This document shows positions 1-8,998 of a stretch of 51,686 nucleotides of DNA, in pieces. The notes beneath the pieces were generated by a model, which ran no database searches, was not told the DNA's origin, and was given only the letters and a program-made list of their open reading frames with translations. The number at the start of each line of letters is the position of its first letter. The first letter of the stretch is position 1. Source of the DNA: CAZIGM01 sp964538675 (lineage in GTDB: Bacteria; Bacillota; Bacilli; Tepidibacillales; Tepidibacillaceae); assembly GCA_964538675.1 (NCBI GenBank), contig CAZIGM010000009.1, positions 1 through 51,686 on the forward strand, in the 5' to 3' direction. The translations under genes and the position numbers were made by a program.

Positions 1-36
1 ACCGCAGGGTCTTGGGAGAGTAGGACATTGCCAGGC
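1..36 (+). rRNA. rrf: 5S rRNA, 3' end only (truncated by window edge)
   Basis: The first 36 bases read like the 3' third of a bacterial 5S rRNA: GGGAGAGTAGG followed by the closing-stem sequence GCCAGGC, and then directly a terminator hairpin. The 5' part lies outside the window, so length cannot be checked. It implies an rRNA operon in the same direction immediately upstream. Confidence 0.85.
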
Positions 37-40
37 AGAT

Positions 41-80
41 AATAAAGCAACTCATAATGAATGAGTTGCTTTATTATTTA
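41..80 (+). terminator. rRNA operon terminator
   Basis: A perfect 15-bp inverted repeat (41-55 with 61-75, 5-nt loop 56-60) starts 4 nt after the 5S 3' end. Its descending arm ends in a T-rich stretch. Position and shape fit an intrinsic terminator of the rRNA operon. Confidence 0.85.
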
Positions 81-196
81 TATTAATGTATTATCTTTTA
101 CAATATTTAATAACATAATATAAGATGCTTATTAAATTTAGTTACTACTACTAATAATAATGTAGCAATAAAAAATATATATTTGGAGGAATATAA

Positions 197-877
197 GTGT
201 TGAAATATTTTGATAGTATTATTTTTGATTTGGATGGAACTTTGTTTCAAACTGATAAGTTGGTTATACCTGCATTTAACAATACATTTAAAAAATTACA
301 AAGTGATGGTTATAGAATAGATAAAATACCAAATAATCAAGAAATTTTATCAGTGATTGGGTTAACTTTAGACGAGATATGGGAAAAACTACTAAATAAT
401 TTAAAAAAAGATATTCATTATAAAGCTAGTGAATATCTTTTAATGTATGAAATAGAAGGAATTAGAGAGGGATACGGAAATTTATATTCTGGAGTTATAG
501 AAACATTAATTAAATTAAAAAATAATGATTACAAATTATATGTTGCAAGTAATGGTTTAAAAAATTATGTATACGAGGTAACAAAGAGTTTTAATATTAA
601 TCATTTATTTGATGATATATATAGTGCAGAAGATTTTAATACAAACTCTAAAAGTAAATTAGTTAGGAAAATTATAACTATACACAATATTAATAAAGGC
701 GTAATAGTTGGCGATAGATTGTCTGATGTTGAAGCAGGGAAAAATAACAATTTATATGTTATTGGTTGTGATTTTGGTTTTTCATCAAAAAACGAATTAA
801 ACAATTCGGACATAATTATTAATGAATTTACACAAATAATTGATATATTGGAGAATAAAATAGTTGGGAAAAGGTGA
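197..877 (+). CDS. HAD-superfamily hydrolase, phosphoglycolate/pyrophosphatase-like
   Basis: A 226-aa soluble protein with the haloacid dehalogenase motifs in order: motif I DLDGT at residues 11-15 (nucleophile Asp11), motif II ASNG near 118, a motif III lysine in the KSKL stretch, and motif IV GDRLSDVEAG near 172. Size and an alpha-helical cap after motif I resemble the Gph/PpaX phosphatases, so it probably removes phosphate from a small metabolite; the substrate cannot be read from sequence. The start is GTG at 197 with GGAGGA 6 nt upstream. A weak promoter candidate is TTTACA (97-102), 16 nt, TATAAG (119-124). It overlaps the next gene by 4 nt, so the two are probably co-transcribed. Confidence 0.85.
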   Translation: MLKYFDSIIFDLDGTLFQTDKLVIPAFNNTFKKLQSDGYRIDKIPNNQEILSVIGLTLDEIWEKLLNNLKKDIHYKASEYLLMYEIEGIREGYGNLYSGVIETLIKLKNNDYKLYVASNGLKNYVYEVTKSFNINHLFDDIYSAEDFNTNSKSKLVRKIITIHNINKGVIVGDRLSDVEAGKNNNLYVIGCDFGFSSKNELNNSDIIINEFTQIIDILENKIVGKR

Positions 878-1593
878 AGATTATGGAGGAATTATTGGCA
901 ATAAGCTATTTTGAAATTTCTCTTAGACTTTTATTAGCAGCAGTTCTTGGTGGATTAATAGGCTATGAAAGAGAACAAAGCAATCACTTTGCAGGCTTTA
1001 GAACACATATACTAGTAAGTATAGGTTCAACATTAATTATGTTAATATCAATTTATGGTTTTACCGATTTTTTAATGTATGAAAATGTAAACTTTGATCC
1101 TTCTAGAATTGCAGCTCAAGTTGTTACGGGTGTTGGGTTTTTAGGGGCAGGAACAATCTTAAGACATGGCTTTACTGTAACTGGTTTAACAACTGCTGCA
1201 TCTTTATGGGTAGTAGCTGCAATAGGGCTAGCTATAGGGGCTGGATTTTATTATGGAGCTGCTTTATCAACATTACTTGTTTTAATTAGCTTGGCGGTGT
1301 TATCAAAATTAGATCCACTAATAACTAAAAAGAAAAATTTAGTAAGATTAAAAATTATAGTAATTGATTCTCCAGGGAAATTAGGAGAAATAGCTACAAA
1401 AATAGGTGATAGAAGAGTAAATGTTAAAAAAATAAGTATATCAGATGAACGACTAGATAAGGAGATTAAAAATACTGTAGTTATAAATCTTTTATTAAAA
1501 ATTCCTAAAAATGAAAAAGTGTACACAATAATAGATGAGATTAAGCTAATAAACGGAGTAAAAGAAGTTCAATTTGGGAAAAATACAGAGTAA
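874..1593 (+). CDS. MgtC/SapB-family membrane protein
   Basis: A 239-aa protein. The first about 145 residues are hydrophobic with several membrane segments and carry MgtC/SapB family signatures: GGLIGYERE near 25, then GVGFLGAG and the TGLTTAASLW stretch. The last about 85 residues form a charged, cytosolic, ACT-like domain. Family members are linked to magnesium homeostasis or control of membrane ATPases, but the role in non-pathogenic Bacillota is unclear. The GTG start overlaps the HAD stop (GTGA), suggesting translational coupling; ATG at 883 is an alternative start with a poorer ribosome site. A terminator overlaps its stop codon. Confidence 0.85.
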   Translation: MKIMEELLAISYFEISLRLLLAAVLGGLIGYEREQSNHFAGFRTHILVSIGSTLIMLISIYGFTDFLMYENVNFDPSRIAAQVVTGVGFLGAGTILRHGFTVTGLTTAASLWVVAAIGLAIGAGFYYGAALSTLLVLISLAVLSKLDPLITKKKNLVRLKIIVIDSPGKLGEIATKIGDRRVNVKKISISDERLDKEIKNTVVINLLLKIPKNEKVYTIIDEIKLINGVKEVQFGKNTE

Positions 1594-1611
1594 AATGCTT
1601 TGTATTTTTTT
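1581..1611 (+). terminator. Intrinsic terminator overlapping the mgtC-like stop
   Basis: AAATACAGAG (1581-1590) pairs with CTTTGTATTT (1599-1608) with a single G-U pair, followed by a run of T. It includes the TAA stop in its loop side and should end the two-gene HAD/MgtC transcript. Confidence 0.7.
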
Positions 1612-1615
1612 ATCC

Positions 1616-1733
1616 AGATTTGATAAGGTCCCACTTACACACCTTGACACTAAAGGTGTCTTAGCATGACTTGTGCTCTTGAGTGTACTCTTTGAGTACA
1701 TAAATTCAGATGGAGTTAAAATTCCATCTGAAT
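1616..1733. repeat. Hairpin-rich dispersed repeat, copy 1 (possible IS200/IS605-type remnant)
   Basis: Non-coding stretch with three inverted repeats in a row: 1639-1645/1653-1659 (7 bp), 1684-1690/1694-1700 (7 bp) and 1704-1714/1723-1733 (11 bp). Two blocks recur at the other end of the window: a 5' block around GATAAG...CCCACTTACACA (1621-1640) and an 18-base block at 1703-1720 identical to 51637-51654. No transposase lies beside it. Hairpin-bearing ends of this kind are typical of IS200/IS605 elements and their non-autonomous derivatives, but that identity is an inference. Confidence 0.55.
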
Positions 1734-1774
1734 AAAGTTCGGCTTTATAAATGCACTTATGTTAATAATAAATA

Positions 1775-1802
1775 TTGAAAAATATAACAAATATATTATA
1801 AT
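1775..1802 (+). promoter_or_regulatory. Sigma-A-type promoter of the ctsR operon
   Basis: TTGAAA (1775-1780), 16-nt spacer, TATAAT (1797-1802). It lies just upstream of a CtsR operator and 48 nt before the ctsR start, which is the usual arrangement for the auto-repressed ctsR operon. Confidence 0.75.
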
Positions 1803-1811
1803 AGAATTAAA

Positions 1812-1834
1812 GGTCAAAGTTAGTCAAGGTCAAG
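1812..1834 (+). promoter_or_regulatory. CtsR operator (heptad direct repeat plus extra partial repeat)
   Basis: GGTCAAA (1812-1818), GTT, AGTCAAG (1822-1828) matches the CtsR consensus of two RGTCAAA heptads separated by 3 nt, with one mismatch in the second heptad. A third partial repeat GTCAAG (1829-1834) follows without a spacer. The site sits where bound CtsR would block the promoter at 1775-1802, so the operon should be repressed at normal temperature and released on heat stress. Confidence 0.85.
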
Positions 1835-1849
1835 AAATCGGAGGCAGAA

Positions 1850-2317
1850 ATGAAAACAATTTCAGATGTAATTGAAGAATTTCTGAAAAATATAATTGAA
1901 ATAAGTAACAATAAGGAGATAGAAGTACAAAGAAACGCTCTTGCAGATAAGTTCCAATGTGTTCCCTCTCAGATAAATTATGTAATAAATACTAGATTTT
2001 CAATTGGTAAGGGATTTTTAGTAGAAAGTAAAAGAGGTGGAGGCGGATATATAAGAATTAAGAAGTTACAAATTAATTCAAATGAAGCCTTATATCAAAT
2101 ACTAAATAGCGCTATAGGTAATGAAACGACACAAAATACCGCTGTTAGTGTATTAGAAAGATTATTAGATGAAGAATATATTTCAGTTAAAGAATATAAA
2201 TTGATTAAAGCTATTATATCAAGAGAAACTATTAATCTTGATGTATCAGTTAGAGATAGTGTTCGTTCAAGTATAATGAGAACATCTCTTAGTATTATAT
2301 TTTCAGAAGAATTCTAA
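1850..2317 (+). CDS. ctsR: CtsR, transcriptional repressor of class III stress genes
   Basis: A 155-aa protein of normal CtsR length with an N-terminal winged helix-turn-helix and a C-terminal dimerisation half. The glycine-rich wing reads RGGGGY, with arginine at residue 62, the residue known in CtsR to contact the operator minor groove and to be the main McsB phosphorylation target. It represses its own operon through the site at 1812-1834. ATG at 1850 has GGAGG 5 nt upstream. It is first in ctsR-mcsA-mcsB-clpC, the standard order. Confidence 0.97.
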   Translation: MKTISDVIEEFLKNIIEISNNKEIEVQRNALADKFQCVPSQINYVINTRFSIGKGFLVESKRGGGGYIRIKKLQINSNEALYQILNSAIGNETTQNTAVSVLERLLDEEYISVKEYKLIKAIISRETINLDVSVRDSVRSSIMRTSLSIIFSEEF

Positions 2318-2346
2318 AAATAAATTTTTAAAGCGAGGTGTATAAA

Positions 2347-2889
2347 ATGCTTTGTGACATCTGTGGTGAAAGGTTAGCCACTTTACATTTTACTCAAATT
2401 ATAAATGGACAAAAAAATGAATCCCATATATGTGAGGTGTGTGCTGCAAAAAACAATAGTGAATTAGATTTAGATTATAGTGATTTTTCTTTTAATAATT
2501 TATTATCTGGTTTATTAAATTTCGAGCAAATAGAAGGAAACTCTTTTAATGCTGAATCTAATGTTGAGAGATGTTTGACTTGCGGGTTAACGTTTTCTCA
2601 ATTTAAAAATACAGGTAAGTTTGGTTGTAGTGATTGTTATAAATATTTTGAACCCAAACTTGATTCTATATTTAGACGAGTACATGGAAATAGTAGACAT
2701 AACGGAAAGATTCCAATTAGATCTGGAGAAAACCTTCAGTTTAGAAATGAAATAAATAAATTAAAAGAGGACTTGAAACAGAAAATAATACTAGAGAAAT
2801 TTGAAGAAGCTGCCAAAATAAGGGATAAACTAAAAGAATTGGAGCAGAAAATTTCAAAGGATGGGGATGATAGTAGTGTCAATAGATAA
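2347..2889 (+). CDS. mcsA: McsA, zinc-binding activator of the McsB arginine kinase
   Basis: A 180-aa protein with two zinc-ribbon modules of paired CxxC: Cys3/Cys6 with Cys29/Cys32, then ERCLTCG with GCSDC near residues 75-98. A UVR domain follows at the C terminus (EEAAKIRDKLKELE). McsA activates the protein-arginine kinase McsB and helps present CtsR to it. I chose ATG at 2347 (GAGG 8 nt upstream) rather than the in-frame GTG at 2338, which lies inside the ribosome site. It overlaps mcsB by 14 nt. Confidence 0.95.
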   Translation: MLCDICGERLATLHFTQIINGQKNESHICEVCAAKNNSELDLDYSDFSFNNLLSGLLNFEQIEGNSFNAESNVERCLTCGLTFSQFKNTGKFGCSDCYKYFEPKLDSIFRRVHGNSRHNGKIPIRSGENLQFRNEINKLKEDLKQKIILEKFEEAAKIRDKLKELEQKISKDGDDSSVNR

Positions 2890-3940
2890 ATTCTTACAAA
2901 CACCAATAAATTATTGGATGGAAAAAAATGCCCCGGAAAGTGAAATCGTAATAAGCAGTCGTGTTAGAATAGCAAGAAATCTAAAGAACTATCCGTTTCC
3001 TTTATTAATGACCGAATCCCAAATTGAACAACTGATTAATGAGGTAGGCAATGTAACTAATAGTGATAAAATAAAAAAAATTGATAACATGGATTTATTT
3101 TTAATGAAAAATATAAATGAATTTCAAAAAAAGGCATTAGTTGAAAAGCATTTAATTAGCTTAAACTTAGCTAATGAATCAAAAAATGGAGCAGTAATTA
3201 TAAGTGAGAATGAATCTACTAGTATAATGCTGACGGAGGAAGATCACATACGAACACAGTGCTTGTTTCCTGGGTTTCAAATTTATGATGCATGGAGTAT
3301 GGCTAATAAGATTGACGATATTTTTGAAAAGCAACTAGACTATGCTTTTGATGAAAAATATGGGTATTTAACTAGTTGTCCTACAAATGTTGGTACTGCT
3401 ATAAGGGCATCTGTAATGGTTCATTTACCAGCATTAGTATTAACAAATCAAATAAATAGAGTTATTCCTGCGGTTACTCAAGTCGGATTGGTAGTTCGAG
3501 GAGTATATGGCGAAGGTAGTGAATCAATTGGGAATATGTTTCAAATATCGAACCAAATTACACTTGGGCAAACAGAAGAAGAGATAATAGATAATCTGAA
3601 TAGTGTTATAAATCAAATAATTGAGCTGGAAAAACAAGCTCGAAATAGTTTAATAAAAGAGTCAAGATATAAAATTGAAGACAAAGTAGGAAGATCATTA
3701 GGTATTTTAGCTAATGCAAAAATAATGGACTCAAAGGAAGCTGCAACACGATTATCTGATCTAAGATTAGGAATTGATCTAAAAATGATTGAATATTTAT
3801 CACCTGCAATAATTAATGAATTAGCTATATTAATACAACCTGGGTATATGCAATACATGGCTAGCAAAACTTTGACTATTGAAGAAAGAGATATTCGTAG
3901 AGCAACAATAATTAGAGAAAAATTATCAAATAACCACTAG
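2876..3940 (+). CDS. mcsB: McsB, protein-arginine kinase
   Basis: A 354-aa phosphagen-kinase-fold enzyme that phosphorylates arginines, marking proteins for ClpC-ClpP degradation and inactivating CtsR. Visible family marks are SSRVRIARNL near 30, the active-site region with TSCPTNVGTAIRAS, the EGSESIGNMFQISNQ segment, and a C-terminal RDIRRA that matches the RDxxRA allosteric phospho-arginine site. GTG at 2876 gives the usual N terminus (MSIDKFLQ) with GGGG 9 nt upstream; ATG at 2861 or 2867 would add a few residues. It overlaps the end of mcsA, implying coupling. Confidence 0.95.
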   Translation: MSIDKFLQTPINYWMEKNAPESEIVISSRVRIARNLKNYPFPLLMTESQIEQLINEVGNVTNSDKIKKIDNMDLFLMKNINEFQKKALVEKHLISLNLANESKNGAVIISENESTSIMLTEEDHIRTQCLFPGFQIYDAWSMANKIDDIFEKQLDYAFDEKYGYLTSCPTNVGTAIRASVMVHLPALVLTNQINRVIPAVTQVGLVVRGVYGEGSESIGNMFQISNQITLGQTEEEIIDNLNSVINQIIELEKQARNSLIKESRYKIEDKVGRSLGILANAKIMDSKEAATRLSDLRLGIDLKMIEYLSPAIINELAILIQPGYMQYMASKTLTIEERDIRRATIIREKLSNNH

Positions 3941-3954
3941 AAAGGGGAATTATT

Positions 3955-6390
3955 ATGTTATTTGGAAGATTTACTGAAAGATCACAAAGAGTTCTGGCTT
4001 TAGCGCAAGAAGAAGCGGTAAGACTAGGACATAATAATATTGGTACAGAACATATTTTATTAGGATTAGTTTTAGAAAATGAAGGAATAGCCGCAAAAGC
4101 TTTACAATCCTTAAATGTAAATCTAGATGTAGTTCAAGCAGAGGTTGAAAATTTAATAGGAAATGAAACTGAGAAACCAATAAATATTTCTTATACTCCC
4201 AGAGCAAAAAAAGTTATTGAATTGTCTATGGATGAGGCAAGAAGATTAGGTCATTCATATATAGGAACTGAGCATATATTACTTGGATTAATACGTGAAG
4301 GAGAAGGTGTTGCGGCAAGAGTTTTAAATAATTTAGGGGTGAATTTAAATAAAGCTAGACAACAAGTATTGCAATTATTAGGAAATGGAGAAGTTGTATC
4401 TCAAAATCATAATAATGCAAACCACAATACTCCAACTTTAGATAGTTTAGGAAGGGACTTAACTTCTTTTGCAAAGGGCGCTGAGTTAGATCCAATTATA
4501 GGTAGAGAACAAGAAATTGAGCGTGTTATTCAAGTATTAAGTAGAAGAACTAAGAATAATCCTGTTTTAATTGGTGAGCCAGGAGTTGGGAAAACAGCTA
4601 TAGCAGAGGGTTTAGCACAAAGAATAGTAAGTAATGAAATACCTGAAACTCTAAGAGATAAAAGAGTTATGTCGTTAGATATGGGTACTTTAGTCGCAGG
4701 GACTAAATATCGTGGTGAATTTGAAGAAAGATTAAAAAAAATAATGGACGAGATACGAAATGCAGGTAATATCATTTTGTTTATTGACGAACTTCATACC
4801 TTAATAGGTGCTGGAGGAGCGGAAGGTGCAATAGATGCATCAAATATATTAAAGCCCGCGTTAGCTAGAGGTGAATTACAAGCAATTGGGGCAACAACTT
4901 TGGATGAATATCGAAAATATATTGAAAAGGATGCAGCTCTTGAGCGTCGTTTCCAACCAATTATGGTTAAAGAACCGACAGCAAAAGAATCAATAGAGAT
5001 ATTAAAAGGCTTACGTGATAAGTATGAGGCACATCATCGTGTTAAAATTACAGATATTACGATTGAACAGGCTGTTAAATTATCTGATCGTTATATTTCA
5101 GATAGATTTCTTCCTGACAAAGCAATAGATGTAATCGATGAGGCTGCTTCGAAAGTAAGATTAAGTAGTTATAATGCACCCCCAGACTTAAAGAACTTAG
5201 AACAAAAACTAGAAGAAATAAAAAAAGAAAAAGATTCAGCGGTTCAAAGCCAGGAATTTGAAAAAGCAGCATCATTGAGAGATAAAGAACAGAAAGTAAG
5301 GACAGAATTAGACAAAACAAAGGATAAATGGAAAGAACATCAAGGAAGAGTTGATACTGAAGTTACAGTTGAAGACGTTGCGCAGGTTATTGCAAGTTGG
5401 ACAGGTATTCCAGTTCGAAAATTAACTGAAGAAGAGACAGAACGTTTAATAGCAATGGAAGACATTATTCATAAAAGGGTGATTGGACAAGATGAAGCCG
5501 TTAAAGCAGTTTCTAGGGCAATAAGAAGGGCAAGAGCTGGGTTAAAAGATCCCAAAAGACCAATTGGTTCGTTTATTTTTTTAGGACCAACTGGTGTAGG
5601 AAAAACAGAACTTGCAAGAGCCTTAGCAGAGTCAATGTTTGGGGACGAAAATGCTGTTATAAGAATTGATATGTCAGAATATATGGAGAAACATTCTACA
5701 TCAAGATTAATCGGAGCTCCTCCTGGATATGTAGGATTCGAAGAAGGAGGTCAGTTAACAGAAAAAATAAGAAGAAAGCCTTACTCAGTAGTGTTATTAG
5801 ATGAAATTGAAAAGGCTCATCCAGAGGTTTTTAATATTTTACTACAAGTCTTAGAGGATGGTAGATTAACTGATAGTAAAGGAAGAACGGTAGACTTTAA
5901 AAATTCAATTATAATTATGACGTCTAACGTCGGTGCAGAATTAATTAAACAAGATCGTACATTAGGATTCGCTAATCAAAGCGTTGAGAATGAATATAAT
6001 AATATGAAAAGTCAAGTATTAAAGGAATTAAAAAGAACTTTTAGGCCAGAATTTTTAAATAGGGTAGACGATGTAATTGTATTTCATATTTTAAAACAAG
6101 AAGATATTAAAGAAATCCTAACATTAATGATTAATGAATTAAGAGATAGATTGAAAGAAAAAGATATAGATTTTGAACTTACAGATGAAGCTAAAGACTT
6201 TTTGGTAAAAGAGGGGTATGATAGTAATTATGGAGCAAGACCATTACGAAGGATGGTACAAAAACATATTGAGGATACTTTGTCAGAAGAATTATTAAAA
6301 GGAACAATTAAAAAAGGTGATGTACTAAACATAGAAGTAAAAGATGAATCTTTAGTTGTAAAAAAAATAAAAATAATTAAAATAAAATAA
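3955..6390 (+). CDS. clpC: ClpC, AAA+ unfoldase of the ClpCP protease
   Basis: An 811-aa class I Hsp100 protein of full length. It has a double Clp-N repeat (about 1-145; TEHILLGL occurs twice), AAA module 1 with Walker A GEPGVGKT near 207 and Walker B LFIDE, a coiled-coil middle region with a UVR motif near 420-455, AAA module 2 with Walker A GPTGVGKT near 545, and a C-terminal ClpB-D2-like domain. It unfolds arginine-phosphorylated or adaptor-bound proteins for ClpP. ATG at 3955 follows AAAGGGG. It is last in the CtsR operon and ends inside a terminator. Confidence 0.97.
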   Translation: MLFGRFTERSQRVLALAQEEAVRLGHNNIGTEHILLGLVLENEGIAAKALQSLNVNLDVVQAEVENLIGNETEKPINISYTPRAKKVIELSMDEARRLGHSYIGTEHILLGLIREGEGVAARVLNNLGVNLNKARQQVLQLLGNGEVVSQNHNNANHNTPTLDSLGRDLTSFAKGAELDPIIGREQEIERVIQVLSRRTKNNPVLIGEPGVGKTAIAEGLAQRIVSNEIPETLRDKRVMSLDMGTLVAGTKYRGEFEERLKKIMDEIRNAGNIILFIDELHTLIGAGGAEGAIDASNILKPALARGELQAIGATTLDEYRKYIEKDAALERRFQPIMVKEPTAKESIEILKGLRDKYEAHHRVKITDITIEQAVKLSDRYISDRFLPDKAIDVIDEAASKVRLSSYNAPPDLKNLEQKLEEIKKEKDSAVQSQEFEKAASLRDKEQKVRTELDKTKDKWKEHQGRVDTEVTVEDVAQVIASWTGIPVRKLTEEETERLIAMEDIIHKRVIGQDEAVKAVSRAIRRARAGLKDPKRPIGSFIFLGPTGVGKTELARALAESMFGDENAVIRIDMSEYMEKHSTSRLIGAPPGYVGFEEGGQLTEKIRRKPYSVVLLDEIEKAHPEVFNILLQVLEDGRLTDSKGRTVDFKNSIIIMTSNVGAELIKQDRTLGFANQSVENEYNNMKSQVLKELKRTFRPEFLNRVDDVIVFHILKQEDIKEILTLMINELRDRLKEKDIDFELTDEAKDFLVKEGYDSNYGARPLRRMVQKHIEDTLSEELLKGTIKKGDVLNIEVKDESLVVKKIKIIKIK

Positions 6391-6422
6391 AGGTCTTTAT
6401 TAGGTCTTTATTTTATTTTAAT
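6376..6422 (+). terminator. Terminator of the ctsR-clpC operon
   Basis: A perfect 17-bp inverted repeat, 6376-6392 with 6406-6422 and a 13-nt loop, overlaps the clpC stop codon. The descending arm is T-rich. The stem is almost wholly A-T, so strength is uncertain, but the placement is right. Confidence 0.75.
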
Positions 6423-6536
6423 CTTGTATATATTATTATCTTTTGTATCATAAACAAATACTGTATTATATATATTAAGAAATAAAGTATTATATATTTA
6501 CAATAAAAAGTAAGATAAATATAGAGGTATTATACT

Positions 6537-7901
6537 ATGGTGAAAATCAAAACAAATTTTGTTTGTCAAGAATGTGGTTATCTAAGTCCAAAATGGTTAG
6601 GGAAATGTCCTAGTTGTGATACTTGGAACAGCTTAATAGAAGAACTAGTTTCAAAAAAAAATCATATTAAAAATAGTATTCCTACTTCAAAGGTTCAAGC
6701 AGTAAGTAAAATTGAGATAGAAAATGAACCAAGGATAAACACAAATATTGAGGAGTTTAATAGGGTACTAGGCGGTGGAATAGTGTCTGGTTCTTTAATT
6801 CTTGTCGGAGGAGATCCTGGAATAGGGAAATCTACTTTATTACTTCAATCTGCTCAAAAAATTGCTTTATCAGAACATAGTGTATTATATATATCTGGTG
6901 AAGAATCAATAAAACAAATAAAAATAAGAGCGAACAGGCTAGGGGTTGATTCGGACAAACTGTTTATCTTAATTGAAAATCAAATAGAACAGATAGAAAA
7001 TCATATTGATAAAATAAAACCAGAAGTTGTTATAATTGATTCAATACAAACTATGTATTATTCTCAAATATTATCTAGTCAAGGAAGTATAGCTCAAGTA
7101 AAAGAATGTACTACTATATTAATGAGAATTGCTAAGATAAATAGTATAGCAATAATAATAGTAGGACATGTAACAAAGCAAGGTGAAATTGCGGGACCAA
7201 GGGTATTAGAACATATTGTTGACTCCGTGTTATATTTTGAAGGAGAAAGGCATCATACCTATAGAATATTAAGAACAGTTAAAAATAGATATGGATCTAC
7301 AAATGAAATTGGAATATTTGAGATGAAAGAAGATGGCTTGCTTGAAGTTAATAACCCATCCGAGTTTTTTTTATCACAAAGACCATTGGGTGTTGCAGGA
7401 TCAACAATTACTGCAAGTATTGAAGGGACAAGACCTGTATTAGTTGAGGTACAAGCTTTATTATCAACAACAAGTTTTGTATCACCTAGAAGAATGGCTA
7501 GTGGAATTGATCAACAAAGGGTTTTATTAATAATGGCTGTATTAGAAAAGAGAATAGGTATTTTATTACAAAACCAAGATGTTTATATAAATGTAGCAGG
7601 TGGAATAAAAATTGTTGAAACAGGTTCAGATTTATCAATTGCAATGAGTATTGTTTCTAATTTTCGTGACAGAGCTATTGATCCTTATGATGTATATATT
7701 GGTGAAATTGGTTTAACCGGTGAGGTAAGAGGAGTTTCAAGGATAGAGCAACGTGTTGTTGAGGCCAAGAAATTGGGCTTCAAGAGGGTAATCATTCCTG
7801 CCAAAAATTATAATGGTTGGACTATACCCAATGGAATAGAAGTTATTGCTGTTCAATCTGTTTCTGAGGCTTTAGATATTGCATTTGGAGGGAAGAGATG
7901 A
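6537..7901 (+). CDS. radA: RadA (Sms), DNA repair/recombination ATPase
   Basis: A 454-aa protein with the three RadA parts: an N-terminal four-cysteine zinc finger (Cys10, 13, 24, 27), a RecA-like ATPase core with Walker A GGDPGIGKST at 91-100 and the RadA-specific KNRYG motif, and a C-terminal Lon-protease-like domain. RadA drives branch migration during homologous recombination. ATG at 6537 has GAGG 8 nt upstream. The 114-nt upstream gap is very AT-rich with no clear promoter; TTTACA (6497-6502), 17 nt, TATAGA (6520-6525) would leave almost no leader. It overlaps disA by 4 nt, a pair commonly found together. Confidence 0.95.
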   Translation: MVKIKTNFVCQECGYLSPKWLGKCPSCDTWNSLIEELVSKKNHIKNSIPTSKVQAVSKIEIENEPRINTNIEEFNRVLGGGIVSGSLILVGGDPGIGKSTLLLQSAQKIALSEHSVLYISGEESIKQIKIRANRLGVDSDKLFILIENQIEQIENHIDKIKPEVVIIDSIQTMYYSQILSSQGSIAQVKECTTILMRIAKINSIAIIIVGHVTKQGEIAGPRVLEHIVDSVLYFEGERHHTYRILRTVKNRYGSTNEIGIFEMKEDGLLEVNNPSEFFLSQRPLGVAGSTITASIEGTRPVLVEVQALLSTTSFVSPRRMASGIDQQRVLLIMAVLEKRIGILLQNQDVYINVAGGIKIVETGSDLSIAMSIVSNFRDRAIDPYDVYIGEIGLTGEVRGVSRIEQRVVEAKKLGFKRVIIPAKNYNGWTIPNGIEVIAVQSVSEALDIAFGGKR

Positions 7902-8977
7902 ATAAAGTGGTAAAAAAAGAAGAGTTTATGAGAGAAGTTTTAAAATTAGTTGCTCCAGGAACTCCTTTTAGGGAAGGCTTGGACAATGTATTAAGGGCGA
8001 AAACTGGAGCATTAATAGTTGTTGGGTATAGTTCACAGATAATGGAGATTGTAGATGGAGGTTTTTCTATAAATTGTGATTTTAATCCTGCAAATTTATA
8101 TGAATTAGCAAAAATGGATGGATCAATTATTTTAAGTGATGATCTAAAGAAAATTTTATATGCTAATACACAATTGATTCCAGATAATTCAATACCTTCA
8201 GTAGAAACAGGTATAAGACATAGGACAGCTGAGCGGGTTGCAAAACAATCAGGTAATTTAGTAATTTCAATATCTCAAAGGAGAAATATTATTACATTAT
8301 ATCAAGGCAATAACAGGTATTCTCTTAAAGACATTGGTGTTATATTAACTAAAGCTAATCAGGCTATTCAAACTTTAGAAAAATATAAGTCAATATTAGA
8401 TCAGGCTTTAACAAATTTGTCTGCTATGGAATTTGAAGAATTAGTAACATTAAACGATATAGTTTTTGTTATTCATAAGATTGAAATGGTTAAAAGAGTT
8501 TACAAGGAAATAGAAATGTTTACTAATGAACTTGGGATTGAGGGAAGATTAGTTACTATGCAAGCTGAGGAATTAGTAGCAAATATTGATAGCGAAGCTT
8601 TTAATCTTTACAAGGATTATAATAAGAATAATTTAAATGAAGAAATAAATCGTTTAATTTCAGAACTCAAGAAAATGAGCTATGATGATTTATTAGATAC
8701 TCATAATATGGCACGTATTTTAGGTTATACTGGTAAAATAGACTTGCAAGAAGAGCTTGTTTCTCCAAGGGGGTACAGAATTTTAAGCAGGATTCCTAGA
8801 TTGCCAAGTGGTATTATTGAGAATTTAATTAGTAAATTTTTAAATTTATCAAATATTATGGTAGCCACTATTGAAGAATTAGATGAAGTAGAAGGTATTG
8901 GTGAAGTCAGAGCGAAGGCAATTAAGGAGGGTCTTAAGAGAATTCAAGAGAATGTATTTATAGGGCGTCACATTTAA
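7898..8977 (+). CDS. disA: DisA, DNA-integrity-scanning diadenylate cyclase
   Basis: A 359-aa protein with an N-terminal DAC domain (about 1-140), a helical linker and a C-terminal helix-hairpin-helix DNA-binding region (VEGIGEVRAKAI). It makes c-di-AMP from two ATP and pauses at branched DNA, in sporulating bacteria as a checkpoint. The RHRTAER motif is intact at 107-113. The usual catalytic DGA motif reads DGS at 74-76: the metal-binding Asp is kept but Ala is Ser. Its ATG overlaps the radA stop by 4 nt. Confidence 0.95.
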   Translation: MNKVVKKEEFMREVLKLVAPGTPFREGLDNVLRAKTGALIVVGYSSQIMEIVDGGFSINCDFNPANLYELAKMDGSIILSDDLKKILYANTQLIPDNSIPSVETGIRHRTAERVAKQSGNLVISISQRRNIITLYQGNNRYSLKDIGVILTKANQAIQTLEKYKSILDQALTNLSAMEFEELVTLNDIVFVIHKIEMVKRVYKEIEMFTNELGIEGRLVTMQAEELVANIDSEAFNLYKDYNKNNLNEEINRLISELKKMSYDDLLDTHNMARILGYTGKIDLQEELVSPRGYRILSRIPRLPSGIIENLISKFLNLSNIMVATIEELDEVEGIGEVRAKAIKEGLKRIQENVFIGRHI

Positions 8978-8998
8978 TGAAGCTATAGAGGTGAGTTA

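Noticed and set aside
6497..6525. Promoter TTTACA/TATAGA directly before radA
   Set aside because: Transcription would start inside or after the ribosome site, and in such AT-rich sequence partial matches occur by chance.
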